From Rhytidiadelphus loreus (Eukaryota > Streptophyta > Bryopsida > Hypnales > Hylocomiaceae), in contig OX344765.1 of NCBI GenBank assembly GCA_947034895.1, positions 5,089,001 through 5,153,000 on the forward strand: DNA of 64,000 nt, given 5' to 3'. The notes under the pieces are model-generated. The model saw only the letters and a program-made list of their open reading frames with translations, ran no database searches and was not told the origin of the DNA. Position numbers and translations under genes: made by a program. Positions 10,389-22,186 of the stretch are shown piece after piece. Every line of letters starts with the position of its first letter. Positions within the stretch are counted from its first letter, which is position 1.

Positions 10389-13300
10389 CTAGTCCTCTAC
10401 AAAGTGGCTGTCTTGAACACCAGTATCTTGTACAACTCCTACATACTGTCTGCCTGTAGTTGCCGCTTCTCTTGTGGGCTCAACATCGCACATTTGTGGT
10501 TGGAGGCCCACAAAGTCGTCATCGTTGTCGACATTGATGACATTCGGAGTGGGTTCTACAAATTGCACTTCCCCGCGTCTACCTCAAACGTCTGTCCGAC
10601 ATATAATCTTCCAACCGTGTCTATGCGGGTCATCTGAAAAGAACACTTGTTGGCAATGTAGGGGGAACGCAAAGGAATCCGCATGGACATTGCCATCCAT
10701 GTGATTGAAGTTAGCCATGCTGAAGCCATAAGAATCCCGTTGAATGGTTGGGTACCGAATGTTACGGCTTGCCTTCACCCAATCACAAACAAGTACTGTG
10801 GTGCAATGATTTCGGTAGTCCAACTCCAATATTTCCTCTATGTAACCGACGTAGTCATCTGTGCATTCGGTCGGCCTCCCATTGACAAGACCCCAACGTA
10901 GTTGGCGTGTGAAAGTTGCAACAACACCAGAGTCTCTTGTGACGAGGGCATATTCGGAACTTCGGACTCGTAAATGCATTCCAAATGCATACATGTGCCT
11001 ATGCGAAATGGCATACCTCTCTGGTGGTTGTGCGTATTGCACAATGTCTGCATCGACATGTTCACCCGCGCGCAATGCATTCTTAATGTGTGAACGCAGC
11101 CAATCGGCAAAACATGCCAAGTCCCTCAATTCGGGCAGGTATGTCACGCCCATTGTAGCACGACCTCGGCGTGATTGTTGACGAAATGCTTCCCGTTCTT
11201 CCCATCTGTTTGCCTTGGCTACTATGTACTCCCTGCAAATTCATGCAGTAATGATTCATGAGTACCCCAAACACGGCATGAATGTTCAAAAACATGGACA
11301 TGTTTGTTATAACATTTTTTACTACTGCATTTTTAGAAACAATCCCTTCACTTGGAGCTAGAATGCTACCAATTCTCGAAAGTTCAACAAGCTGCACATA
11401 TACAATGTTCATTACTGTGAGTCTTGTTGTTCAATATTGACCACATTTGCCAAAGCTTGTAAATGATTAAAGAATGCTACACATTTCAGTATGCAATGGA
11501 AATCTATGTTCGTACTTGTGCATATGATAACATGGGTGTTCGTCAGGTGACACTTACTGGCGCAGGCCTTCCAATGTTGCTGCATTGTCAAGAACAAATG
11601 CATGTGCATATTGACGCACGTCGTCTGTCAATTTCCGCTTCCGCCTTTCGTTTGAACGCAACACCTCATCATTCATGTTTGCGTCTTCCATGGGGTCCCA
11701 CACACGGTGCGTAGTCCCCTTGAATTGCTTCAAATACTCAGTACAGAATCCTAATGCATCCTCCATGCGGTAACCCTCCGCGATGCTTCCCTCAGGATGT
11801 GCTAATGTCCGAACATGGTCCTTTAGTGTCTTCATGTATCGCTCAATGGGATACATCCATCGACAATGAACCGGGCCGCAGATGAATAATTGTTGAACAA
11901 GATGCACCGGAAGGTGTGACATAATGTTCATAAACATCGGTGGGAATTCTTTCTCAAGCATGCACGTGGCTAGAACGACATTCCGCAACAACTCCTCCTG
12001 TTCAGATTGGTGTATTTCTTTTTCACATAGTTTCTGGAAAACTCTGCACATTTTTATGATTGCCAAACGAACATTCTCATCCAACACGTTTCGAACAGCC
12101 ACCGGAAGGATCTGTGCAACACATACAAATGAACATGAAACATCAGAAATTGTGCTTCAACGTCTGCACTGCTAGGAAAACATTGTCTTCAATATGTCGT
12201 TCTTACAGTAGAAGTTCCATTCCCCTAGCATGTCAGTAGGCAGTTAGGCACTCCTACGAATTCAGTGCATGCTGTTTTATAGAATGCTGTGATTTTTTCC
12301 AAAAGTCATGTACCATATCCACGTGTCAACCTACGTTCCATGTATCGTTGTTCAAATACAATTTTATATAACTGTTAGTCCTTTTTTTTAAAAGGTCAAC
12401 GAAAACCACTGAAAATGAATTACCATTGATGCAATGACTTTGTTTTGAAGCACAAAGTGGAAATGGCATTCATGTACCTGTTGCATCAATACATGGTAGT
12501 CATGGGTTTTCATGTATTGTAATTTTCCGTCTTTCAAACGCTTGTGAATAGAGCCGACGTAGTTCGTTGGGGTTCGTATAGTCGAAATGATGTCTACGAA
12601 TTCCTTGCGCTCCTGCGCTTTCAGTACATAAGGTGCTGGCGGCATGTAGAACTCCTCTTGCTGTCGCCTTCCAGCTTGCAGCCATATTTCTTCGCGCACT
12701 TGCAAGTCCTCCGCATCTTGTCGACTCCCAGCGCTATCCGTCATACCAAGAATAGTCTTCAAAATGTTTTCACACAAATTCTTTTCGCAATGCATGACAT
12801 CCAAAATGTGTGGTGCTAGCAGATGCTGCGTCATAGACCATGTCATGTGCATTAAGTAGAAGTTAGCGTCTTGCATGCATGCACATCTCTTTCAAAAACA
12901 TGCATTGCCTTCATTGAAATTTTTGTTAGACATTGTTCTTTTTGTGCATTTTTTTCCCCTTGTACATTAAATTACAGTGCTTGCACATCATGTACATCTT
13001 CCATTTGTACTATACAATGAATAGCTCATCAGGGCAAGTCTATGCAAACAACACATGCTGAACATAAAAATCACATAGACTCAACATACACAATGAATGT
13101 AGGCTACAGTACCTCATTGTACACAAATTCTTCACGAATGCCAAGCATTTGTACAAAAGATTCTATGATGTTGTAACAAAACGTACCTGCCAGTATGATA
13201 GTTCAAATAATGCCGGTAGTAGTTTAACTCCTGTGCAATGCACGGGATCATCTTTTGCATTCTCCTTCCCACCTAGATCAAGGTACGATTGCCTCCATGT

Positions 13301-15040
13301 AGCATACTTGATTACATCCAAACTTGACATGATAGGAGGTTCACAACGATGCTCGACTTTGCCATTGAACCTTTTGTTTCGACGGTAAGGATGATGTCGT
13401 GGTAAATAACGACGCATACCGCCATATACCACCTTGGAACCTCGACTACGGCGATTACCAAGAACATCACCCGTTTTTGCCATTCGTGAATCTGTCTGAG
13501 GTCCACAAGACACACAACCCTTGTAACCTTTACAACACACACCAGCTATGAGTCCATATGCAGGGAAATCGGAAATGGTCCACATTAACACTGCACGGAG
13601 CAGAAAACGTTGACAACCCTCCGCTTTACTGAAATCTAGTGCTGGTACTCCCTGCCATAGTTCATTCAATTCTTTCAACAATGGTTGTAGGAAAACACCA
13701 ATGTTTCTGCAAGTCGGGGAATGCTTGCCGGAAATGAGAATGCAAAGTGAAATGAAAAACTTCTTTGTGACAAACCAGGGCTCAAAGTTGTAGATCAAAA
13801 TGAGCACTGGCCAGGTTGACCAATTCGTATTGCTCAATTTGAATGGGTTGACGCCGTCCAGTGCTAATGCCAGGCGCATATTTCTCGTCTCAGCTCCAAA
13901 GTTGCCAAATGCAGCATCAGTATCAATGTGCTTCCATGCAGGACTGTCTACTACTGACCTCATGATGTCGTCATTGCTGACGTGTTTCGTGTACCCAGTC
14001 AACATGCCCGCTATTTCAGCTGATCGCCACATGCGCTTCAGACGAGGTATGAGTGGGAAGTGTCGAATCACCTTAGCCGGAATTGTTGAGCTTCCCTCCA
14101 ACCAGCGCGACTTCTGACATTTCTGACAACTGTCCAATGCCGCGTACTGATCTTCATATATGACACATCCATCTGGGCATGCATGTATATTATGGTAGTT
14201 CAAACCCAATTGGCGAATCGTCTTCCGTGCTTCATAATGACTACCAAGAAGTTTGTTTCCAGTGGGCAACATGTCTTCCGACAAATAATGGAACAACTCA
14301 TCCTGGAACTTGTTGCTCACGCGGAATACTAGGCACATGTTCATAATCACAACAATTGCTGAAACAACACTTGTCTTCGCGCCAACATACAATGGGGTTG
14401 TTGCTTGTTCATATAAATCTTCTAGCCCGTCCAGCCCGTCAGTCTCCGTGTCATCATTATCGTGCACATTGTCCGCTGTCGACGTCTCCCTATGTAGAGC
14501 ATCTCCTCGATCGAGTGCGTCCATGACTTGCCTCTGTACATCGTGGTACTCATCCAACACAGGATCGGCGTCCATTGACGCATCCCCCACCTCAATGTCG
14601 ACAACATCATCGACTACATCAACGTCTTGCACATCTAAGTCTTCATCGTGGTCCACAACATCGTCATCATATGCTACATCTTCAACCCAGATGCCGCGAG
14701 CAGGGTATCCCTCAGGTGGATCTCCTCCAATCATAGATTTCGTTAGAAATGGATCGCGCCCAACTGCAGCATGATGTTTGCGTATCATTGCAATGCTTTT
14801 TCGTAAACCCCCATGACAGTCTTGGCAAGGGCATAGAAAGGCATGCACGTTCTGCTCTGTTGCCACTCGCAACTCTGTCTGCAGAATGAGGTCGCCTGCT
14901 GGGATGTGTCGTAGTGTGCGGCCGTCGCTGGCGATGCATATTCGAGTAGGATGCTTACGAACTTCATGCATCCTGATTGAACTTCCTATGTACTTGCACT
15001 GTTGTGACTCTTGCAGCCGTCGTTGCTCAATGCTAACGGA
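10389..15040 (-). pseudogene. CACTA transposase, tnp2 + DUF4218 + DUF4216 domains, four exons, one in-frame TGA
   Basis: Minus-strand exons 15040-13187, 12888-12478, 12111-11558 and 11232-10389 join in phase with clear splice sites (donors GTACGT, GTACAT, GTAAGT). In order they encode an N-terminal cysteine cluster (FLCPCQDCHGG), an acidic linker, and the tnp2 core. The core shows NIGVFLQPLLKELNELWQGV, WTISDFPAYG and, in exon 2, HILDVMHCEKN. DUF4218 follows across the next junction (MQQ to ILPVAVRN, then CRWMYPIERYMKTLKDH). DUF4216 (NFNHMDGNVHADSFAFPL) is last. Together these are the usual catalytic protein of plant CACTA elements. The final exon is interrupted by TGA at 10584-10586 (CRTDV-stop-GRRG), where the copy at 59.3 kb has arginine. 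The start codon lies in an upstream exon I could not place. Confidence 0.88.
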
Positions 15041-16903
15041 CTGCACCTAAAAGTAGATCCCGTTATACTGCACAATGATACAACATTCTAATTAATGCTT
15101 GTGATTTGTGAACATGCATGTCATGAGAACTGCATGCATGCATGAACGTAGACATCATCCTCACACATTAGTTTAAGGGAACTGCTATATGCAGCACGTG
15201 TTAAAATAAGTTCAGTAATTCAAGCGCTAAATAGCTTGGGCAGTTGCAACCACAAATTGTGTGCTGCACACGTCCATGCAGTGCTCTTTTTATGTGACAA
15301 GAATGTTCTTAAGGGCTTTCGAAATTGTACGACTGGGCTGCATATATACTGCATGCAAACTCCATTCATAGAATCGCTTTCTCAACATTGCTGTACCGAG
15401 AATGATTGAAGGATTGGCACACAACAGAAAATGCCCTCAGGTAAATAACATTTCAGATTGAATCCAATAGAAGTGTCTCAGAAAGAACAATCTTCTACGA
15501 AAATGTCACTTAAAGAATGCTATTACTATGGTTTCTCTATGAAATTGCGACTACACATCATGGAAAACAGCCTTTGCATTTACAACATTTTATTTTTAAT
15601 GTAGGTGCGCTATTATTGACTACATTGCAATACATATAGTGTTCACAGCTTTTCACTTCTAGTATGTGGTGGCCGAGAACACAAATGTCTCTTACATTTT
15701 TTTTCTGGGTTTAGGACTCTTTGTAATTATGTGCAGAAACACAGCACTCGCTATGTATGTTCAGACTTTTCTTCGTCGTCTTCATGTTGCTTCCAAACTT
15801 ACAACTCACATGACAAGGCCTGTATAGCTTCAAATATAGAACCTTCTAACATTCCTTCTCAGTAGTATTGTTCGTATGCCACAACTATCTTGTGTGTTTC
15901 ATATACATCATTAAATAAAATGTTTTGAATTATAGTTCTGCCGTCACAGTACAAGACACTGTCATGGGACACATTGGCACAGCGTGGCAAACATTGCAGT
16001 GTCTGGGACACGCTGAGGACCACAGTTCCACAATATTTTTCGGATCTGTCAAGGCGTCAACCTTGGTCCCATACTGTCGATACATGTTTAGAGCAATTAA
16101 CAAAAAAGCTACACCGTTCACCTACAACACTATTATATCATTCCTTGTACTGTGTGCTGATTGTGAAAAATGTACTATACACTGAATGTACGACAACGGA
16201 CTAAGCATTGCTGCACTGACACTTACAACAAGCTCTTTATGTTTCCAAATGACTTGTATGCACATGCCGTCTTAGATGATGCACACAAATCCAGAAGTAA
16301 GAAAACGCACCGTTTTTGGAAGCACTGCGTTGTAAGACGACTGGAATATGCTGCTTTCCAGTAAGCAATGGTGCTGCAACAAGCATCGTACATACAAAAT
16401 CACTGGTTTCAGATACAAAGCACGCCAGTCCTTTGCTAAGTATTCTGTTGCACACAGTACGCTATTCATGCAATGATAGCAGCAAGTGCGCAAGTGCTGA
16501 CTTCTTGTGCGTCCAACGTGGTTCTGTTCAAATATGAAATGTTCCATGCTGTATTGCAAGGAAAATAAGCAAAGACAAACTTTTTCGTAGGAGTGCTATG
16601 ATGTATCATGCAACTTCCTTACATTGAAACACCTACATGTTTCAAATGCTACGAGAGAAGGTACACAAGAAGATGGAGCTGTATACGCTTTGCGTCATTG
16701 TCACTAACGTCTATAGACATGGCCTGGGCCACAGTAAACAGAGTTTGGATGTTCTAAGACTTCACGTTGTACTACTCACTAACATACTAAGAGTAATAAT
16801 GACACGTGAAGATCTTCCATAGAGACAGAACCTGACATTGAACGTTTAGTTCACAAGTCTGCCATATGTGCACAATAGAAATTGTCTTTTATGAAAGTGG
16901 ATT

Positions 16904-17293
16904 TCAAGTGCACGTATTGAGTTCTCCTTCAGCCATTGCAAAGCACACCTGTTCATACAGCCAATTCTTATAGTCTTCCTCCCATTGGTCAAAGGGATAG
17001 CACCCATTATAGAACCAAGACATGCAATACATGTTCTGGTTGTAGATGTCGTCTACGGTATTGGGCATGAAATCCTGACCACCTACAATACCACGCTCAA
17101 AGTAATACATATGCGTACTGTATTGGAAAACTAAGGATTCTAGGTACGTCAGAAGGTACTCCTCTATGTCTTCCGGATAGTAGTGTTCAAGTAAATGGGT
17201 AGAGTCCTGCATGCAGTCGTTGCCTAACGCCTTCTCCGTTTGTACCGCCTCTCCTCCCATTGAGATGTCTTGCAAAACAAGAGCGCAAGTCAT
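16904..17293 (-). CDS. Unassigned 129-residue open frame in the CACTA
   Basis: A minus-strand frame with protein-like composition, rich in Tyr, Asp and Glu (HYYPEDIEEYLLTYLESL, WFYNGCYPFDQWEEDYKNW). It lies about 1.9 kb upstream of the tnp2-type gene on the same strand and could be a 5' exon of it or a separate small ORF. No family is recognised. It could also be chance, since splice sites were not resolved. Confidence 0.35.
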   Translation of the reverse strand: MTCALVLQDISMGGEAVQTEKALGNDCMQDSTHLLEHYYPEDIEEYLLTYLESLVFQYSTHMYYFERGIVGGQDFMPNTVDDIYNQNMYCMSWFYNGCYPFDQWEEDYKNWLYEQVCFAMAEGELNTCT

Positions 17294-17380
17294 GGCCTAC
17301 TAGATAGTGTGGACACACACAGGCATGCTTGCACCTACGTATTAGCACAGGTATAGTTCTTGAGAACATTGTTTCATAAA

Positions 17381-17490
17381 ACACGAGGACGTACAATACG
17401 ATGTTCGAGAGGACGTCTCAAGTGACGTGGACGTTTTGACGTCCGCGTCGACGTTTGCAAGGACATCGGAGGTGACGTACATGACATTTG
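17381..17490. promoter_or_regulatory. Dense GACGT/ACGTC cluster between the divergent CACTA genes
   Basis: About nine ACGT-core words occur in 110 bp (GAGGACGTAC, GAGGACGTCTC, GTGACGTGGACG, TTTGACGTCCGCGTCGACG, GGTGACGTAC). The position between the minus-strand transposase and the plus-strand accessory gene suggests a shared regulatory or protein-binding region. The function is inferred. Confidence 0.5.
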
Positions 17491-17623
17491 CGATGAGCAC
17501 AAAGAGTTTCTCATTTATTTTCTCTTTTGTGCACAACGGTGTTTACTGTACAGACTTTCTATGCGATCAACATGTGTAGACTGTGTTGCTTGCATATGTG
17601 TAGGTCAACACAGTTCCACCAAA

Positions 17624-17770
17624 ATGCCTTTCAAGTATGATGTGAGGAAGTACCACAGTGTAGCTGTAGTGAAGTATGCAAACTTAGTGCTAGAATTCCA
17701 ACAGAGAAACCCTAAAAAGCCAGCCACATGTCTATGGGCCCTTTTGAACGGAGAGAAATACATTGGCTAA
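17624..17770 (+). CDS. Possible first exon of the CACTA plus-strand gene
   Basis: An open frame starts with ATG (MPFKYDVRKYHSVAVVKY) and stays open for 48 codons directly downstream of the GACGT cluster, on the same strand as the accessory gene. No donor site in a matching phase was confirmed, so the link to the exons at 19224 onward is only a suggestion. Confidence 0.25.
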   Translation: MPFKYDVRKYHSVAVVKYANLVLEFQQRNPKKPATCLWALLNGEKYIG

Positions 17771-19223
17771 AACAAGTGGACGTCGCAAGGGATGTCCAAG
17801 CGAACATCACTACCAACGTCCACGACATCTGTGCTGTCTACAATGCCACAAGTCGTGGACATTCCACGTGTGCAGTACTTCACGCACTCATTTGGAAAAC
17901 AGACGAGGACTTCTTCTTCTCTGCAATGCAACGCAAGCTTTGCACACCTATTTGGCTATAGTGGGCAATTGGTAGTTTGGTATGGCTCTAAATTCAACAG
18001 TACATCATGACATTACACTTGCAAGGTTTGAGCAGGATTTACCTAAGACAAGGTTGCCTGATTTCTGCGTCACAGATGCAGCCGTACGCGTGTTTGACCA
18101 CTTTGTGCAGCAGATTGCGTTGTGCACTTCCAATGCAGCTACCATGGAAGACTCTGCTCTTATTCTGTAGAGTTCAGATTGTCGAAGACAGAGCCACGTT
18201 CCAATTGTAGGAGGCGCTGCAATGTTTTCGGGGACGACTCCGTGCGCCGTCAAAACTATGCCTACGGTACGTAGCTTTCTGTAACCCTAACACGCATTCC
18301 TACTGCTTCTGTTCCTTTCCTTTCAATTGGAACTTTGCATTATTGAGTGGGAAGCCTTTTCTGAATAGATTCATGGGGCGATGGACTAGCGTACGTCACA
18401 TTCAATTCTTGTACTGCGCCGTAGCCCGCAATGGTGAACCATGCACGGTAATAGGGTCATTGGTGATAGGACGGCCACAGTCGTAGGTTTATTCAGCACA
18501 TGGGTCGCTATATACAGCGTTCCTTTTGCATGTCTCAGACAACAGCATTTGTTTTTGTAGTGTTTTTGCAACAATTGGATTACCCTCGGTACATGACGTC
18601 CACGCGCCGGCATTCACAACACTGATCGTCATTTCCTGTGCAGATCTCTATCTTTGAAAGAAGGTGGCGCACCCAATTCTGTAAGGGTTTCATACTGTAA
18701 TACAGTGCTGCAATTTGTCCCTTTGTGAATTACGAATTGGTACTCCGAGCAGTTGTGCTGCATAGTAATGCAGAGCACACTAGTATGCGCTGTAACAAAA
18801 TTCTGCTCCTACAATTCTGTGACACTTAGAATAATGTAGATGACAGATTAGAAGCCATGTACAAGTCCTTTAGAGAAGAAGGTTCATTGGAATATGCGCT
18901 CTGAAATTAGTTCTATCATCCGCTTTGGTTGAGCAATTTTGAGGATGTTGCAATGTAGACGTCGTGCATTGTTCTAGTCAGTCTTCAGGCGCATTTGCAT
19001 TTGGAACACTTCAAGGACAACTACACCATAGTTCTGTACAATTTCAATTTCCATTTGCAAGCTTTGTACTTAGGAGAATGTACTGACACTGTTAGATAGG
19101 CATGTCAATGTGTATCCGTGACCTCTGAGAGCATGCAACGCTGCAAATTGTACTGTTTACACTGAGTGGAAGTGATATCATTACGCATGTGTTTTTGAGC
19201 TTGCAACTTCCATTTGTTTTCAG

Positions 19224-21773
19224 GTTGCCCGTCAGAAGTTCGTGAACAAGACATCGCGTCGATTGAAAATGGGACCCGCCGTGCCCCTGCAACAAAGCGA
19301 ACCGTGGTTGCTTCCCAACCACATGCTGCAGAGTACAGTGATGGAGAGGATGACTTCCAGCCAGACCCGAAGGAGGTAAAGATGCGTTTGGTAGGTGAAG
19401 TGCGCAGTAAACGCCTGCATGACAAGCACCCTATGAGCAATGTCCAAGCTAAGGGGAAGGCTCATGCTTCTCCATCGACGGCAAGAAAGCGGAAGGCATT
19501 AGCTGTGGAGCGGTTGTCATCAGATGAAGAGCGCCCTCTATCGCGAAGAGAGCAATTAACTGCTATGGCCGACAACGAAAGGTGAAGGTCCTCCTTTTTT
19601 GTCGGACGTCCATGTATTCCATGTGCTACTTGCAGTGATGTAGTCATGTTGGGCATTGTCCTCGTAGTTGAAACCCACGTCCAAATTCGCTTCGTGCTGT
19701 TAGTCTTAACACATCGACATAGTTCCATGACTCTGGGGGGAACGATGCCCACTTCGTACGTTGTACTGGACGTCTTTCTGGACAGTCTCCGTGTTTTCTG
19801 TGATGTCAACTTGGACATCAGAATGAGTAACGTGGACGTTCATTTCAATGTCCCCTTGGACATTTTGAAGGGCAATGCTTGCTAAGTTGAAGGGCGCCCT
19901 AAAATATGTAGGGATTCACGCTCTTCGGAAGGTATGTTGTTTAGTTGTTGTACATGTTTGCAATTGCCGTGGATGGCAGGTACACGCATATTGCAACGTA
20001 GTAGAGGATTTTACTAACCATTTTGTTTATGTACCCAGCCTTCCCTCTTACAGTGCCGAGCAAAGTGAGGACGAAATTGAGAACACTAGTGACGACGATG
20101 GAAACACGGAGCTGCCGGTCCACACGCTTGTCGATGTGGGTGGCAAGGCCATTAAAAAACCCATCATGGTGGATGACATAGGGTTTCCACATGGCAAAAT
20201 GATGAAAACATTACGGGAGGACGTCCGTTTGTTTGCTGCGGATTTGGATTTGACGATGGGTTGGGAACAACAAGACAAACTTGATCGCAAACGTCTGTAT
20301 GAAAGACTATATGCAGGTATGAGTCTACTAGTTGTTGTTAAAAAATGGGCCATGCCACACTGTTGTTGTTGTCAATGTTGATGATGATGAAATTGCGGCA
20401 TTTAGTTCCCTCTGTTAGCTGCTACTTCCGTATAAAAAAGTGATGAGGCCATTTCGGTATGTCTGTCTTTTGTGGCCACTATGTAACATACCGGGGTGGG
20501 TTGCTGATGACGAAGCATGTGTGCGCTAACCAAAGTTTAAGTATTGACGAGGGAACATAGAATCTGAATTTAATGTTCTAATACCTGCAATTTTACTTTC
20601 AGAGTGGCGTCTCATTGGACCATGTACGAAAATAAGCAACCACTGGCTTGCGCCGCTCATCACGAAGGCTTTGATTCACGCTCGCTGGAAAGTGAACCAA
20701 CTCATCGATGCAAGTAAGAAAAGACCCGCTGATGTGGACCCCAACCAGTGGAATGTCCTATGTGTGAAGCGAAAAACAGAAGAATCAAAACAACTGTCAG
20801 AGCACATGCGCTCCATTTCCAAAAGCAAGGTGTCAAGGGCTACACAACTACAAAGTATCGAGAGGGACATGCTCGTACAACTGGTGAGGTTCTTCTAGAA
20901 ATTGCTATCCAACTATTGTACTGCAAGTTAGAACAAACGTTCAGTAAACATGCATTTTTGCAGTGAGGTCGCACGCTAGAATTCCGCATGTCCTCCACAA
21001 CATGTTTGCTGTCTGCACTATGGCGGCAGTATACAATTGTGTGCCTACTTCTCACCACCTGTTTTGGGGGGGGGATGCAGACTTTGGCAAAGAAACGACC
21101 TCCACGTCCAGAGGAGGTGGAGGCAGCGGTTGCGGTAGAATTCACCCGCCAACAAGAGGAAAAGCGAAAAGGTCCCATTGATCCTGCTACGGACGTACAA
21201 GAAGTGCGCGCACGCCTGGATGCCATGGAACATTCACTGGTGCTACACCAATCGAAAGTTGATGCAACCCAGCAGCGCTTGGAAGTTCTGTTGATGAACG
21301 TGTTGAATGGTCGTCCCGGCTCTGGAAGCATACCTGTGCCAGAGGTTAGCCAACCGACATTAGTGGAAACCACGGACATTGGGCTTCATGTTTCAAAAGA
21401 ATGCACGGCATTCACATCAGCTGAAATGAACGCACTCCTCGACAGCACTGGTGATGAAGAAATGCAAGCAGGCATAGCCATTGGGGACGGAAGCGCACTG
21501 ACTAGGGTTGACGCTGTCGAGCAAGTGCCCATGCCTGCATTGACAGAGTCCACAGAAGCAACCGGTGGTGCTGTCCAGAAGTCCGTCCATGAAGCTACGA
21601 CTTCCTTGGAGGCGGTTGCTGATGAAAACATCGAAGATGACGTCGTGAAGGATGATGATGTGTATGCATTGCCCAAAGGACCCGCAACAGCCGACCCCAT
21701 ACTGTTGCCGCTCAACGCCCAAGAAAATGCGATGTTGTCGAAGGTAATTGCCACCGCACTTGGAAAATTATGA
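19224..21773 (+). CDS. CACTA accessory protein (TNPA/Transposase_24-like), at least four exons
   Basis: Plus-strand exons 19224-19581, 20039-20316, 20603-20883 and 21081-21773 join with consistent phases and GT-AG borders, ending in TGA. The product, over 500 residues, begins with a basic, nuclear-type segment (ARKRKALAVERLSSDEE). An acidic stretch follows (QSEDEIENTSDDDG), then a segment with WNVLCVKRKTEESKQL, and a helical C-terminal part (PEEVEAAVAVEFTRQQEEKRKG, QEVRARLDAMEHSL). Plant CACTA elements encode a second DNA-binding protein that recognises subterminal repeats, and position and composition fit that role. The family match is weak. In exon 3 another frame (KNRRIKTTVRAHAL) also resembles the family, so a frameshift there is possible. 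It is transcribed away from the tnp2 gene. Confidence 0.6.
19600..19870. promoter_or_regulatory. GACGT/GGACAT-rich segment in an intron of the accessory gene
   Basis: Repeated words such as GTCGGACGTCC, CTGGACGTCTTTC, TTGGACATC and GTGGACGTTC occur between exons 1 and 2 of the accessory gene. They are the same motif type as at 17381-17490. Confidence 0.35.
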
Positions 21774-22186
21774 CTACCATTCTATAGGAGAAGTCCACGG
21801 AAATGTAAAATTGAAACAGAGTTTCCATTGTCAATAAAAATTTTGTCATGCAAACCTTCTAGCACGTGAACAACAGGGTAGTGGCCTTATACAACACATT
21901 CTGTACAGCGTCTTCTTTGGCAGACTATAGTAGGTAGCAGTGCAGGGTCTTGAACTTGTCTTGTCCAGAATGAGAATTCCTTGCAGGACTATTGTGTCCT
22001 TCTGCTAAATTTAGAAAACACTTCCTTTTAAGCATTGCTACATGGATCGTGCGCATGTGGCGCTGTTGTTACAAAATGTTTTTTGGTATACGGCTGTATC
22101 TGCCTACTTGAATGACATTCCGTGCCAATGTGGACATGAGGATGGTCTTCCACCACATTGTACTGAATATGGCAGTCGACATGTAG

